From positions 124,001 to 188,000 of the forward strand of contig NZ_CP137142.1 in assembly GCF_045287255.1 (NCBI RefSeq): a stretch of DNA of 64,000 nucleotides, read 5' to 3'. How positions within the stretch are numbered: the stretch's first letter is position 1; each line of letters begins with the position of its first letter. Below, piece by piece: positions 34,886-42,647 of this stretch. The notes below the pieces were generated by a model. It was not told where the DNA came from, did not search any database, and saw only the letters and a program-made list of their open reading frames with translations. The translations under genes were made by a program, and so were the position numbers. The DNA is from Henriciella sp045287255 (lineage in GTDB: Bacteria > Pseudomonadota > Alphaproteobacteria > Caulobacterales > Hyphomonadaceae).

Positions 34886-35275
34886 TTAGTTCGGGAGACG
34901 AAGAATCTCGTCATCCTCTTCTGGTAAATCCGGAATTACGGGTGCCGTATCGTCTTCTGGCAAGACCGGGGCGCTAATCTCCGGAATGTCGCTGAGAAGA
35001 GACTCTGTGCGGGCTTCATCGCCAAAATCGAAATCGCCAAGACCGCTGCCTGAGCTATCCTCAAAGCCAATATTGAAGCCGTCATTCCCACTATCGTCGC
35101 TGAAAAGATCGAGGTTGAAGCCGCTATCTTCTGCAGGCGCGCTTGCAGGTGTTTGTGAAACATCTGCGGGAGGTGTTTCAACCGCCGCTTCTGTAGCTGG
35201 CGGCGATTCTGAACAGGCGACCCCCGCAAGAGCGAGGGTCACAATGCTGGCAAAGGAAAAAGCTTTCATATTCAT
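34886..35275 (-). CDS. Small acidic lipoprotein, unknown function
   Basis: A 129-residue protein with a signal peptide and lipobox AGVAC (Cys near residue 21). The mature part is low-complexity: Pro/Ala/Thr-rich, then Ser/Gly/Asp/Phe-rich (SGFNLDLF, DGFNIGFED, GLGDFDFGDE), then Pro/Glu/Asp-rich. It has the look of a disordered, negatively charged envelope tether. No family is recognised. It lies 21 nt after gshB on the same strand. Confidence 0.7.
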   Translation of the reverse strand: MNMKAFSFASIVTLALAGVACSESPPATEAAVETPPADVSQTPASAPAEDSGFNLDLFSDDSGNDGFNIGFEDSSGSGLGDFDFGDEARTESLLSDIPEISAPVLPEDDTAPVIPDLPEEDDEILRLPN

Positions 35276-35296
35276 GCCTTCAATGTGTCTGCCACG

Positions 35297-36247
35297 TTAG
35301 GTACTGGCAAGTTTTTCTTGCACCGTTTCCCAGAACATCGCTGCTGGATCGCGGCCTGTAAAGTCCCGGACTTGCTGAACCCCGGTCGGAGACGTGTTGT
35401 TCACTTCGGTGAGATAACCCCCGATGACATCAATACCAACTAAGACCTGACCCTTGGCTTTGAGATCCGGTCCGATCGCTGCGCAGATGGCAAGATCAGC
35501 TTCTGACAGCTCGCTCGCTTCAGCCGTTCCGCCAACTGCGAGGTTGGAGCGTGCATGCCCTTTTTGCGGAACACGATTGAAGCCGCCAACGGCTTCGCCA
35601 TTGATCAGAATGATACGCTTATCCCCTGCAGCCACCGCAGGCAGAAAGGCTTGAACGATCAGGGGTTCACGGGTGCGTCCGAGAAACAGATCAATGAGCG
35701 GCCCAAAATTATTGTCGCCCGGTTTGACATGGAAAACATCGCCGCCACCAAAGCCATAAAGCGGTTTGACGATCACATCCTTATGCTCTTCCCGAAATGC
35801 ACCAATGCTCGCCCTGTCACGGGAGATAAGCGTCGGCGGCATGAAATCCTGAAAGGCCATGGGGTAGAGCTTTTCCGGGCCGGAGCGTACATGCTCAGGA
35901 TCATTCAGGACGAGCGTCTGCCCCTTTAATAGCTCCAGAATGTGGCAGGCCGTGATGTATGACATGTCAAATGGCGGGTCCTGTCGCATCAGCACAACAT
36001 CAATATCATCTTGCAGGCTGACATTACGGCGATCTGAGAAAATTGCGGGCGTGCCCGGTACGCGCTGAACCTTTAGGGGTCTTGCCCATGCGGTGATACG
36101 ACCGGCATTATAGGACAGGTCTTCGGGCTGGTACTCGAATAATTCTGCGCCGATCTTCTGCGCGGCTTCTGCTAAAGCAAAGGTGGTATTGCTTTCAACA
36201 TTAGCGGTTTCGAGGGGATCAGTCTGGATCGCGACGCGCAGGGTCAT
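35297..36247 (-). CDS. gshB: Glutathione synthase
   Basis: ATP-grasp enzyme of 316 residues that joins gamma-glutamylcysteine to glycine. Visible family blocks are VLMRQDPPFDMSYI, VLNDPEHVRSGPEKLYPM, VKPLYGFGGGDVF (ATP-binding glycine loop), QAFLPAVAAGDKRIILINGE and EVNNTSPTG. Glutathione supplied here would support the glutaredoxin and glyoxalase-like enzymes also in the window. It clusters with the BON lipoprotein, yraN and rsmI genes, an arrangement common in alphaproteobacteria. Confidence 0.97.
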   Translation of the reverse strand: MTLRVAIQTDPLETANVESNTTFALAEAAQKIGAELFEYQPEDLSYNAGRITAWARPLKVQRVPGTPAIFSDRRNVSLQDDIDVVLMRQDPPFDMSYITACHILELLKGQTLVLNDPEHVRSGPEKLYPMAFQDFMPPTLISRDRASIGAFREEHKDVIVKPLYGFGGGDVFHVKPGDNNFGPLIDLFLGRTREPLIVQAFLPAVAAGDKRIILINGEAVGGFNRVPQKGHARSNLAVGGTAEASELSEADLAICAAIGPDLKAKGQVLVGIDVIGGYLTEVNNTSPTGVQQVRDFTGRDPAAMFWETVQEKLAST

Positions 36248-36323
36248 GGACGCTCCTTGGAAAGGTTAGGCGCCCTATATGTGTCGTCCAGCAGGCGATT
36301 GAAAGCACTGATTTTAATAACGT

Positions 36324-36980
36324 TTAGCTGCCCGGCCCGCCAAGCAGTTCGCCAGTATCGCGCGGGCCATCAGAATCGGCAGGGCGATATGGGACAATCT
36401 GGCCACGCGCATCGCGGAGGCGAACATAGGACACAACTTTGGTCACGCCGCCAGCGAGGCTGGCCTCGCGCGCCGCAGCTTCAAGCTCCTTGGCATTACG
36501 GGCGACGCCCATGAGGTAGACAACCCCGCCATAGGTTTCGACATTAAAGTTGCGGGCTTTCACGCTTTTCGAGCCGAGCAGGCGAGAGCGGACGCGCGTA
36601 CTGATCACCTCATCAGAGGCATTCGCGAAGAACCCGCCCGGTGGTTCAATCTTGATCTCGTTCGCAACCTCGCGGACACGGGGCGATGCCCAGGCGAGGC
36701 TTTCCGCTCTGACTTTTTGTTCCGGGGTCATCACCCGTCCAGAAAGCAGGACAAGGCCACCGGCGACCTCAACGTCAACTTCGGAGAGACCATATTCTGC
36801 TGTAATCAGTCTGGTTTTGACCTCGTTGGAGACGGTTGCGTCATCAAGGGCCTCTCCAGCTGTGCGCTCTTGCGATGCGGTGACACCCACAGCGGCTGCG
36901 CCGCCCAGAACCGCGGTCGCACATGCTCCGGTCAGCGGTAGGATAGCAATCAGGCCAAGCGTGGCGGCAATGCGGGTCAT
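36324..36980 (-). CDS. BON-domain lipoprotein (DolP-like)
   Basis: A 218-residue lipoprotein with lipobox LTGAC (Cys near residue 19) followed by a glycine/alanine stretch and two BON domains (about 48-115 and 120-190; e.g. VEVAGGLVLLSGRV, FNVETYGGVVYLMGVA). BON proteins such as DolP/OsmY bind phospholipid and help keep the outer membrane intact. The C-terminal tail (about 195-218) is Pro/Gly/Asp-rich and probably flexible. It lies between gshB and yraN on the same strand, 63 nt after yraN. Confidence 0.92.
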   Translation of the reverse strand: MTRIAATLGLIAILPLTGACATAVLGGAAAVGVTASQERTAGEALDDATVSNEVKTRLITAEYGLSEVDVEVAGGLVLLSGRVMTPEQKVRAESLAWASPRVREVANEIKIEPPGGFFANASDEVISTRVRSRLLGSKSVKARNFNVETYGGVVYLMGVARNAKELEAAAREASLAGGVTKVVSYVRLRDARGQIVPYRPADSDGPRDTGELLGGPGS

Positions 36981-37043
36981 CGGACTCTCCCTGTCTTGGC
37001 TCGCAATATTGCGGGCAAGGGTTAAGTCCGGGTTGCGGCAAGA

Positions 37044-37415
37044 CTATGGCCGCCAATAATCTTTGAAATGATGAGGAAGGCTGAACGGTGTGACCGCAAT
37101 CAGATCATAGCGCCAATCCAGATCCTGCGTGAACCCGCGTTTTCCCGCCCAGCTTTCCGCTGTGCGAGCAATACGCTGCCAGCTCTGTGGCGGGACGGCT
37201 TGTTGGCAGAGCGCGCGAGTTGGGCGCTGCTTAACTTCGACAAAAGCCAGGATTGAACCGCGCTTGGCAATCAGGTCGACTTCGCCCATTGGAAGGCGAA
37301 CCCGGCGGTCGAGAATTGTATAAAGCTTGGCCTGCAGAAACAGGGCCGCAAAGGTCTCTGCCTGTCGGCCTCGCGCCTCGGCTTTTCTGCGTGATTTCCG
37401 TGTGGGTCTAGCCAT
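37044..37415 (-). CDS. YraN/UPF0102 nuclease-like protein
   Basis: A 123-residue protein of the UPF0102 family with a restriction-endonuclease-like fold: GEVDLIAKRG and AFVEVKQRPT carry the D..ExK motif (D47, E60, K62 region). Biochemical role is not established; genes of this family almost always sit beside rsmI, as here. Its start overlaps the rsmI stop by 8 nt, so the two are coupled. The N-terminus is basic (RPTRKSRRKAEARGR). Confidence 0.93.
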   Translation of the reverse strand: MARPTRKSRRKAEARGRQAETFAALFLQAKLYTILDRRVRLPMGEVDLIAKRGSILAFVEVKQRPTRALCQQAVPPQSWQRIARTAESWAGKRGFTQDLDWRYDLIAVTPFSLPHHFKDYWRP

Positions 37416-38310
37416 CTTTGAGAGTCAGAGCGCGCTGATAGGCATCGCGTTTTGGGATATTGAACTGCGCAGCGACCTGATTGGCTGCCTGCTTCATGGG
37501 TAGGGTTTCAAGGGCAGTTTTCAGGGCATTATCAATCTGATCCTGATCCAGTGCCTGTTCGACAGGTGGGCCGATCAGCAGGACAATCTCGCCCTTTGGC
37601 GGCGAGCTTTCAGCATAGTGCTGTGCCAGTTCCTCGAGCGTGCCGCGGCGGGTTTCCTCAAATAGCTTGGTGAGCTCGCGTGCGACCGCTGCAGTCCGAT
37701 CTTTTCCAAGCACTTCAGACAGGTCCGCAAGACTGCTGGCCAGCCGCGGGCCTGTTTCATAAAAAACCAGAGTTGCCGGAATTTCTGCCAGGCGTGCGGC
37801 TTCGCTTTGCCGACCCTTTGATTTTGCGGGCAAGAAACCGCAAAACATAAACCTGTCACTAGGCAGGCCGCTGGTGACCAGACCTGCCAACAAAGCTGAG
37901 GCACCGGGGACCGGGATGATTTTATGTCCGGACTCTGAAGCCTCATGGACCAGTTTATAGCCCGGATCAGAGACGAGCGGGGTTCCGGCATCGCTTATCA
38001 GGGCGAGCGAAGCTCCAGAGGCGAGTTTTTCCAGAATGTCCGGGCGGCGGATTGCCCCATTATGGTCATGATAGGGGCTGACTTTGGCGCGGATATCATG
38101 GGCATCTAGCAATCGGCGAGCAATGCGTGTGTCTTCAGCCAGGATTTCGTCGGCCTGTCTTAAGACATCGAGGGCGCGAAGCGTAATATCGCGCAGATTG
38201 CCGATGGGTGTGGAAACAACATAAAGGCCGGGGTCTAGCGGTTGCGCCGCCCCGCGCGTGGATTTAGGTTCGCCAGATAGGCGACTCGAAGAGGATATAT
38301 CAGATGACAT
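37408..38310 (-). CDS. rsmI: 16S rRNA (cytidine-1402-2'-O)-methyltransferase
   Basis: A 300-residue SAM-dependent tetrapyrrole-methylase-family enzyme that methylates the ribose of C1402 in 16S rRNA. Blocks GLYVVSTPIGNLRDITLRA, EDTRIARRLL, YHDHNG, SDAGTPLVSDPG and GLPSDRFMFCGFLP match RsmI. The exact start is uncertain: the ATG at 38310 lies inside the divergent lpoA-like start region, while an in-frame ATG at 38322 and a TTG at 38346 also exist. yraN follows with an 8-nt overlap. Confidence 0.95.
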   Translation of the reverse strand: MSSDISSSSRLSGEPKSTRGAAQPLDPGLYVVSTPIGNLRDITLRALDVLRQADEILAEDTRIARRLLDAHDIRAKVSPYHDHNGAIRRPDILEKLASGASLALISDAGTPLVSDPGYKLVHEASESGHKIIPVPGASALLAGLVTSGLPSDRFMFCGFLPAKSKGRQSEAARLAEIPATLVFYETGPRLASSLADLSEVLGKDRTAAVARELTKLFEETRRGTLEELAQHYAESSPPKGEIVLLIGPPVEQALDQDQIDNALKTALETLPMKQAANQVAAQFNIPKRDAYQRALTLKDG

Positions 38311-39617
38311 CTCGGCCAGCATCGCGCTTTGCAGCCCTCGCGCCAAGCCTGTTTTTTTCTGCTTTCCTCATTCTTGCGGGATGCGCGACACAACCTGCTG
38401 GTCCTGTGGGGCCAATCTCAAGCGGGCAACCCCGGGTAGACCCTGTGCCGGGCGAGGGTATCGACGGTGAGGAGACCGGAGAGCTTGGCATGGGGGAGCT
38501 TGAGGGTGAGGGTGGTGAAGAGGCGATAGTCGCTTACACACCGCCATTCATGCAGGATCGTGAGCTGGTGCGCGCTGGTGTGGCTTTGCCGTTCAGTCAC
38601 CCCAATGCCAATGTCCGCAAGCAGGCTGAAGGCATGCTGGCCGCAATTGAACTCGCGCTGTTTGACCATGCGGGGCCAGATTATGTCCTGATCCCGGAAG
38701 ATACACGCGGGGCAACGGATCAGGCTGCTGAAGTGGCTGAAGCTTTCCGGCGCAATGAAGTTGATATGGTCTTTGGCCCTCTATTTGGCGCGAATGTGCC
38801 GATTGTTCGTGAAGGTTTGAGCGGTACAGGTGCACCGATCATCGCTTTTTCAAATGATAGCACCGTTGCAGGCGGCGGAGCATGGCTTGCCTCTGTTGCG
38901 CCTGAGGAAGAGGTTCGCGCGATTGTCCAGTATGCGGCTTTGCGGGGCTATAGCAGCTTCGCCTATTTCGGGCCGAATTCCGCGCTTGGTCAGAAAGTAC
39001 AACGCGCGCTTGAATTTGAAGCGGTCCAGAGTGGTGGGCAGGTCATCACCTCGGCTTTCTATCTCTCGAGCACAATAAACCCCGATACTGAAGCGAAAAC
39101 CTTTGCGCGTACCATTATGGCTGCGGTCAACCGTGGTGAGCGGGTGGCCGTTCTGGTGCCCGAGCGGGGCAACCGTTTGCGCCGTATTGCGCCGCTTTTG
39201 GCTTATGAGGGGGTCGACACCCGCGAGGTGAAAATGCTGGGCATTGGGTCCTGGAACGATCCTGATGTCTGGCGTGAACCTAGCTTGCGCGGTGCGTGGT
39301 TCCCGGCTGCGCCAAAGATCGAAATGGATGACTTTGTCACCCGTTATACCCGTCAATATGGCCAGTCCCCAACATCCCTTGGTGCTGTTGCCTATGATGC
39401 TGCAGCCCTATCGATGGCGCTGTCACAGGATGGCGACCTGACGGTCTCCGAACTGACCAATCCAGATGGTTTTGCCGGGGTAAATGGCCTGTTCCGCTTC
39501 CGCTATGATGGTGCGGCGCAGCGGGGGCTTTCAATCCTGGAGATTGATCCACAAAGCGAAACGGGCGTGAGCGAAGTCCAGCCCGTTCCACAAGCGTTTA
39601 CGCCAGTTATAAACTAG
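38304..39617 (+). CDS. LpoA-like penicillin-binding-protein activator
   Basis: A 437-residue lipoprotein with lipobox LAGC (Cys near residue 25), a Gly/Glu-rich linker and a type-1 periplasmic-binding fold (residues about 75-420) as in the C-domain of LpoA, which stimulates PBP1a cell-wall synthesis. The N-terminal helical TPR part of enterobacterial LpoA is missing, as usual in alphaproteobacteria. GAGGA stands 8 nt before the ATG. The start overlaps the start of divergent rsmI, a conserved neighbour pair. A branched-amino-acid-binding-like role is a less likely alternative. Confidence 0.85.
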   Translation: MTSRPASRFAALAPSLFFSAFLILAGCATQPAGPVGPISSGQPRVDPVPGEGIDGEETGELGMGELEGEGGEEAIVAYTPPFMQDRELVRAGVALPFSHPNANVRKQAEGMLAAIELALFDHAGPDYVLIPEDTRGATDQAAEVAEAFRRNEVDMVFGPLFGANVPIVREGLSGTGAPIIAFSNDSTVAGGGAWLASVAPEEEVRAIVQYAALRGYSSFAYFGPNSALGQKVQRALEFEAVQSGGQVITSAFYLSSTINPDTEAKTFARTIMAAVNRGERVAVLVPERGNRLRRIAPLLAYEGVDTREVKMLGIGSWNDPDVWREPSLRGAWFPAAPKIEMDDFVTRYTRQYGQSPTSLGAVAYDAAALSMALSQDGDLTVSELTNPDGFAGVNGLFRFRYDGAAQRGLSILEIDPQSETGVSEVQPVPQAFTPVIN

Positions 39618-39622
39618 CGGGC

Positions 39623-40906
39623 TTATTGCGCCGGAAGTGGCCCAACCTCGAGAACATCCTCAACAGTGCGCAGCCCCGGCTTCGGGCTGCTAACCAGAAC
39701 GGCCATATTACCCGGGGCATGCTTGTTATCGAGCATCTTCTCATGTGCAGCCGGAATATCAGCCCAGCTGAAAACCTCTGACATACATGGGTCAATCCGG
39801 CGGTCGATAACCAACTGGTTTGCTGCGCTGGCCTGTTTCAGGTGGGCAAAGTGGCTACCTTGAACGCGTTTCTGGCGCATCCACAGGAAGCGCGCATCCA
39901 TGGTCAGGTTAAAGCCCGTCGTACCGGCGCAGATTACAACCATGCCACCACGCTTCACGACGAAGACAGAGACGGGGAAAGTGCTTTCACCGGGATGTTC
40001 AAAGACGATATCGACATCTTTGCGACCCGTGATTTCCCAGATCGCTTTGCCGAACTTTCGGCTCTCGCGCATATAGTCGGAAAACTCCGGACCGTTCACA
40101 GTCGGGAGCTGCCCCCAGCAATTATAGTCTTTGCGGTTCAGGACGCCCTTTGCGCCCATGGAATAGACAAAGTCCTTCTTGTCATCTGACCCAACCACGC
40201 CGATCGCGTGTGCCCCCGTCACCGCACAAAGCTGTACTCCAAAACTGCCAAGGCCGCCGGAAGCGCCCCAGACCAGAACATTCTGGCCTGGTTTCACGAT
40301 ATGTGGGCGATGACCAAACAGCATGCGGTAGGCGGTCGCCAGTGTCAGCGTGTAACAGGCGCTTTCTTCCCATGTCAGGTGCTTCGGGCGGGGCATACAC
40401 TGGCGCGCCTGTACCCGGCAGAACTGCGCGAAGGAACCATCCGGCGTTTCATAGCCCCAGATTCGCTGGCTGGGTGAGAACATGGGATCGCCGCCATTGC
40501 ATTCCTCGTCGTCGCCATCATCCTGATTACAGTGAATCACGACTTCATCACCGGGTTTTACACGGGTGACTTTACGGCCTACCGCCCAGACGATACCTGA
40601 CGCATCAGACCCGGCAATGTGATACTCTTCCTTATGCCCATCGAAGGGTGAAATCGGCTCCCCAAGAGCCGCCCAGATTCCATTATAATTGACACCTGCC
40701 GCCATAACGAGGACCAGAACCTCATCACTATCAATCTCCGGGACCGGGACTTGCTCAACCTGCATCGCGGTGGCTGGGCGACCATGGCGTTCGCGGCGAA
40801 TGGCCCAGGCGTGCATGAACTTCGGAACGTGAAACTCCGGCGGGATTTCCCCGATGGCATAAATATCTTTTTTCTCGCGGCTGACGGTTTGCATGGTGTC
40901 AGGCAT
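39623..40906 (-). CDS. ccr: Crotonyl-CoA carboxylase/reductase
   Basis: A 427-residue MDR-type enzyme that reductively carboxylates crotonyl-CoA to ethylmalonyl-CoA with NADPH and CO2, the signature step of the ethylmalonyl-CoA pathway for C2 assimilation. Recognisable parts: ACGVNYNG-like AAGVNYNGIWAALG, WGASGGLGSFGVQL (NADPH site), the CO2-pocket region and EHPGESTFPVSVFV. An AGGAGG stands about 5 nt before the ATG. ecm, the next pathway enzyme after epimerisation, lies 1.7 kb away, in opposite orientation. TGC-rich palindromes occupy its upstream region. Confidence 0.97.
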   Translation of the reverse strand: MPDTMQTVSREKKDIYAIGEIPPEFHVPKFMHAWAIRRERHGRPATAMQVEQVPVPEIDSDEVLVLVMAAGVNYNGIWAALGEPISPFDGHKEEYHIAGSDASGIVWAVGRKVTRVKPGDEVVIHCNQDDGDDEECNGGDPMFSPSQRIWGYETPDGSFAQFCRVQARQCMPRPKHLTWEESACYTLTLATAYRMLFGHRPHIVKPGQNVLVWGASGGLGSFGVQLCAVTGAHAIGVVGSDDKKDFVYSMGAKGVLNRKDYNCWGQLPTVNGPEFSDYMRESRKFGKAIWEITGRKDVDIVFEHPGESTFPVSVFVVKRGGMVVICAGTTGFNLTMDARFLWMRQKRVQGSHFAHLKQASAANQLVIDRRIDPCMSEVFSWADIPAAHEKMLDNKHAPGNMAVLVSSPKPGLRTVEDVLEVGPLPAQ

Positions 40907-40990
40907 CCTTTCCTCCTGTTTGCACTCCGGCGTGGCTTACATACCATCTTCACGAAATGCGTGTTCTGGGTCAGAGTGACTTCACAATTG

Positions 40991-41001
40991 TTGCATTGCA
41001 A
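40991..41001. promoter_or_regulatory. TGC-rich palindrome between ccr and the aminotransferase
   Basis: TTGCATTGCAA is a perfect inverted repeat, flanked by half-sites GTTTGCAC (40918-40925) and TTGCAAAC (41051-41058). This resembles the TTTGCAAA-type sites of short-chain acyl-CoA regulators (PccR/RamB/ScfR family), which control acetyl- and propionyl-CoA assimilation. The regulator is not in this window. Confidence 0.45.
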
Positions 41002-41058
41002 GAGCAAATTGTGCATCGCAGCAATTATTCATTGGTCTTAAGTGCGAGTGTTGCAAAC

Positions 41059-41928
41059 ATGTCAAACACGTCTTGGGTGTATGTGAACGGGGACTTTGTT
41101 CCTGCCGAAAACGCCAGAATTTCTCCCTTTGATCGAGGGTTCCTGTTTGGCCAGGCCGCTTATGAAGTAACCGCCGTTTACAATGGCAAACTGATTGATT
41201 TTGAGGGGCATTTGGCGCGGTTAAGCCGGACACTGGCCGGTATTGAAATCGCAGAACCAGACGTAGACCTTGCCTCATTACATCAGGAAATTATGACGCG
41301 GAATAATCTGACTGAAGGTTTGATTTATCTGCAGGTGACAGGCGGGGTGCATGGTCCGCGTGATTTTTACGGGCCGGAGGAGCTGACACCGGGCCTTTTC
41401 ATGTTTGCCACACACAAGACTCTCATCGGAGACCTCGCGCAAGATGGGATTACAGCGATTTCGATTGAAGATACGCGATGGAAACGCCGCGATATGAAGA
41501 CCACACAGTTGCTTTCGCAAACGCTGGCCTATCGCGAAGCGCGGCGGGCTGGGGCGCACACAGCGATTATGCATGAAGATGGATTTGTTACCGAAGCAGC
41601 GTCGGCTAATACTTGGATAGTCGGTGCAGATGAAACGCTGGTTACGCGGGACCTCTCGCGCGCTTTGCTGCCGGGCATAACCCGTAGAACGTTAGCAGAT
41701 TTGCTGCGCCAAAATGGTCTGCGGGTTGAGGAGCGTGCCTACACACTGGAGGAAATGTTCGCTGCTAATGAAGCGTTCATAAGCTCTACAGGCGTCGTGA
41801 TTGCGCCCATCCTATCGATTGATCAACGACCTATTGGGACAGGTCAGCCGGGGCCAGTGACCCGGCAAGTGCAGCAGATTTACTATGACTATCTTGGCGC
41901 CGACACTGGGGTGATTGACTGGCTATGA
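41059..41928 (+). CDS. Class IV PLP-dependent aminotransferase
   Basis: A 289-residue fold-IV transaminase of the D-amino-acid / branched-chain / aminodeoxychorismate-lyase group. Family blocks: SPFDRGFLFGQAAYE, the PLP lysine K147 in DMKTTQLLSQ, GFVTEAASANTWIV and the phosphate-binding LLPGITRRTL. The sequence looks closest to D-alanine aminotransferase, but the substrate cannot be fixed. The ATG at 41059 is chosen because MSNTSWVYVNGDFV is the usual opening; no clear Shine-Dalgarno precedes it. It is divergent from ccr and overlaps a membrane-protein gene at its end by 6 nt. Confidence 0.88.
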   Translation: MSNTSWVYVNGDFVPAENARISPFDRGFLFGQAAYEVTAVYNGKLIDFEGHLARLSRTLAGIEIAEPDVDLASLHQEIMTRNNLTEGLIYLQVTGGVHGPRDFYGPEELTPGLFMFATHKTLIGDLAQDGITAISIEDTRWKRRDMKTTQLLSQTLAYREARRAGAHTAIMHEDGFVTEAASANTWIVGADETLVTRDLSRALLPGITRRTLADLLRQNGLRVEERAYTLEEMFAANEAFISSTGVVIAPILSIDQRPIGTGQPGPVTRQVQQIYYDYLGADTGVIDWL

Positions 41929-42486
41929 TTTCTTATCCGGGTCAATGACTTCACCTTCAACGGTGAACGCGTCATCGTCATTTGCGGCTTGCCCAGCGCC
42001 TTGCTGGGCCTGCATTTCACTAAACATGCTCTGCATCTGTCCCATCATTTCCGCCATCTGATTGGCACCGGAGCGCGCTGAGAGCCAGGCGAATATGCCT
42101 GCTATGATTGCTGGAACCAGCAGGAGCCAGAGATCAGTTGTGGCTAACGCCTGCTGAAACTCTGTTTCCTGAAACAAAGCTGCGATGAGCGCAGCCAGGC
42201 CAAAAGCCAGCAAATATCCAACAAGGCCAATACCAAAGCGGCGACCCATGCCAGCATATGCATTCTGCACCTGCCCACTGGCATTCGGGTTTAGCATGGT
42301 TTGCAGGTTCATCACTGGCGATGGGCTCAGCTTGCGAATGAGTATGGTTGTCGCGGTGGCTGTCAGGGCTAGCAGTGGAATAATCAGGAACGAGCGGTTC
42401 ATTGCTCCTGCCGTAAGGGCGGCCATAACAAAGGCAACGGGGCCAGCAACACGCAACAAGAGCGGAAACAATAAAGCAGTGGGCAT
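41923..42486 (-). CDS. Integral membrane protein of unknown function
   Basis: A 187-residue protein with four hydrophobic segments (about 5-28, 30-50, 85-108, 115-137) and a soluble C-terminus that is Met/Gln-rich (MAEMMGQMQSMFSEMQAQQG) and then acidic. The Met-rich stretch is a likely short coiled coil. No family is recognised. It is convergent with the aminotransferase gene and divergent from ecm. Confidence 0.75.
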   Translation of the reverse strand: MPTALLFPLLLRVAGPVAFVMAALTAGAMNRSFLIIPLLALTATATTILIRKLSPSPVMNLQTMLNPNASGQVQNAYAGMGRRFGIGLVGYLLAFGLAALIAALFQETEFQQALATTDLWLLLVPAIIAGIFAWLSARSGANQMAEMMGQMQSMFSEMQAQQGAGQAANDDDAFTVEGEVIDPDKKS

Positions 42487-42647
42487 CAGAACCTCCGTTT
42501 ATGCTGTGGCTGATATAGGCTCTGGCACGGGAATGGAACCGGGATTTCCCAAGGATCGTGCGATTTCGTCTCAGTCATAGGGGCTTGCCGAAAGCTTTCG
42601 TCTCCGCCATGTTGCGCCGCAACAAAATAAAATTTCGGAGGACAATC

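Noticed and set aside
34879..34892. GAAC-N6-GTTC inverted repeat at the end of the small lipoprotein gene
   Set aside because: Only 4-5 bp arms and overlapping the LexA box; too weak to call a separate terminator.
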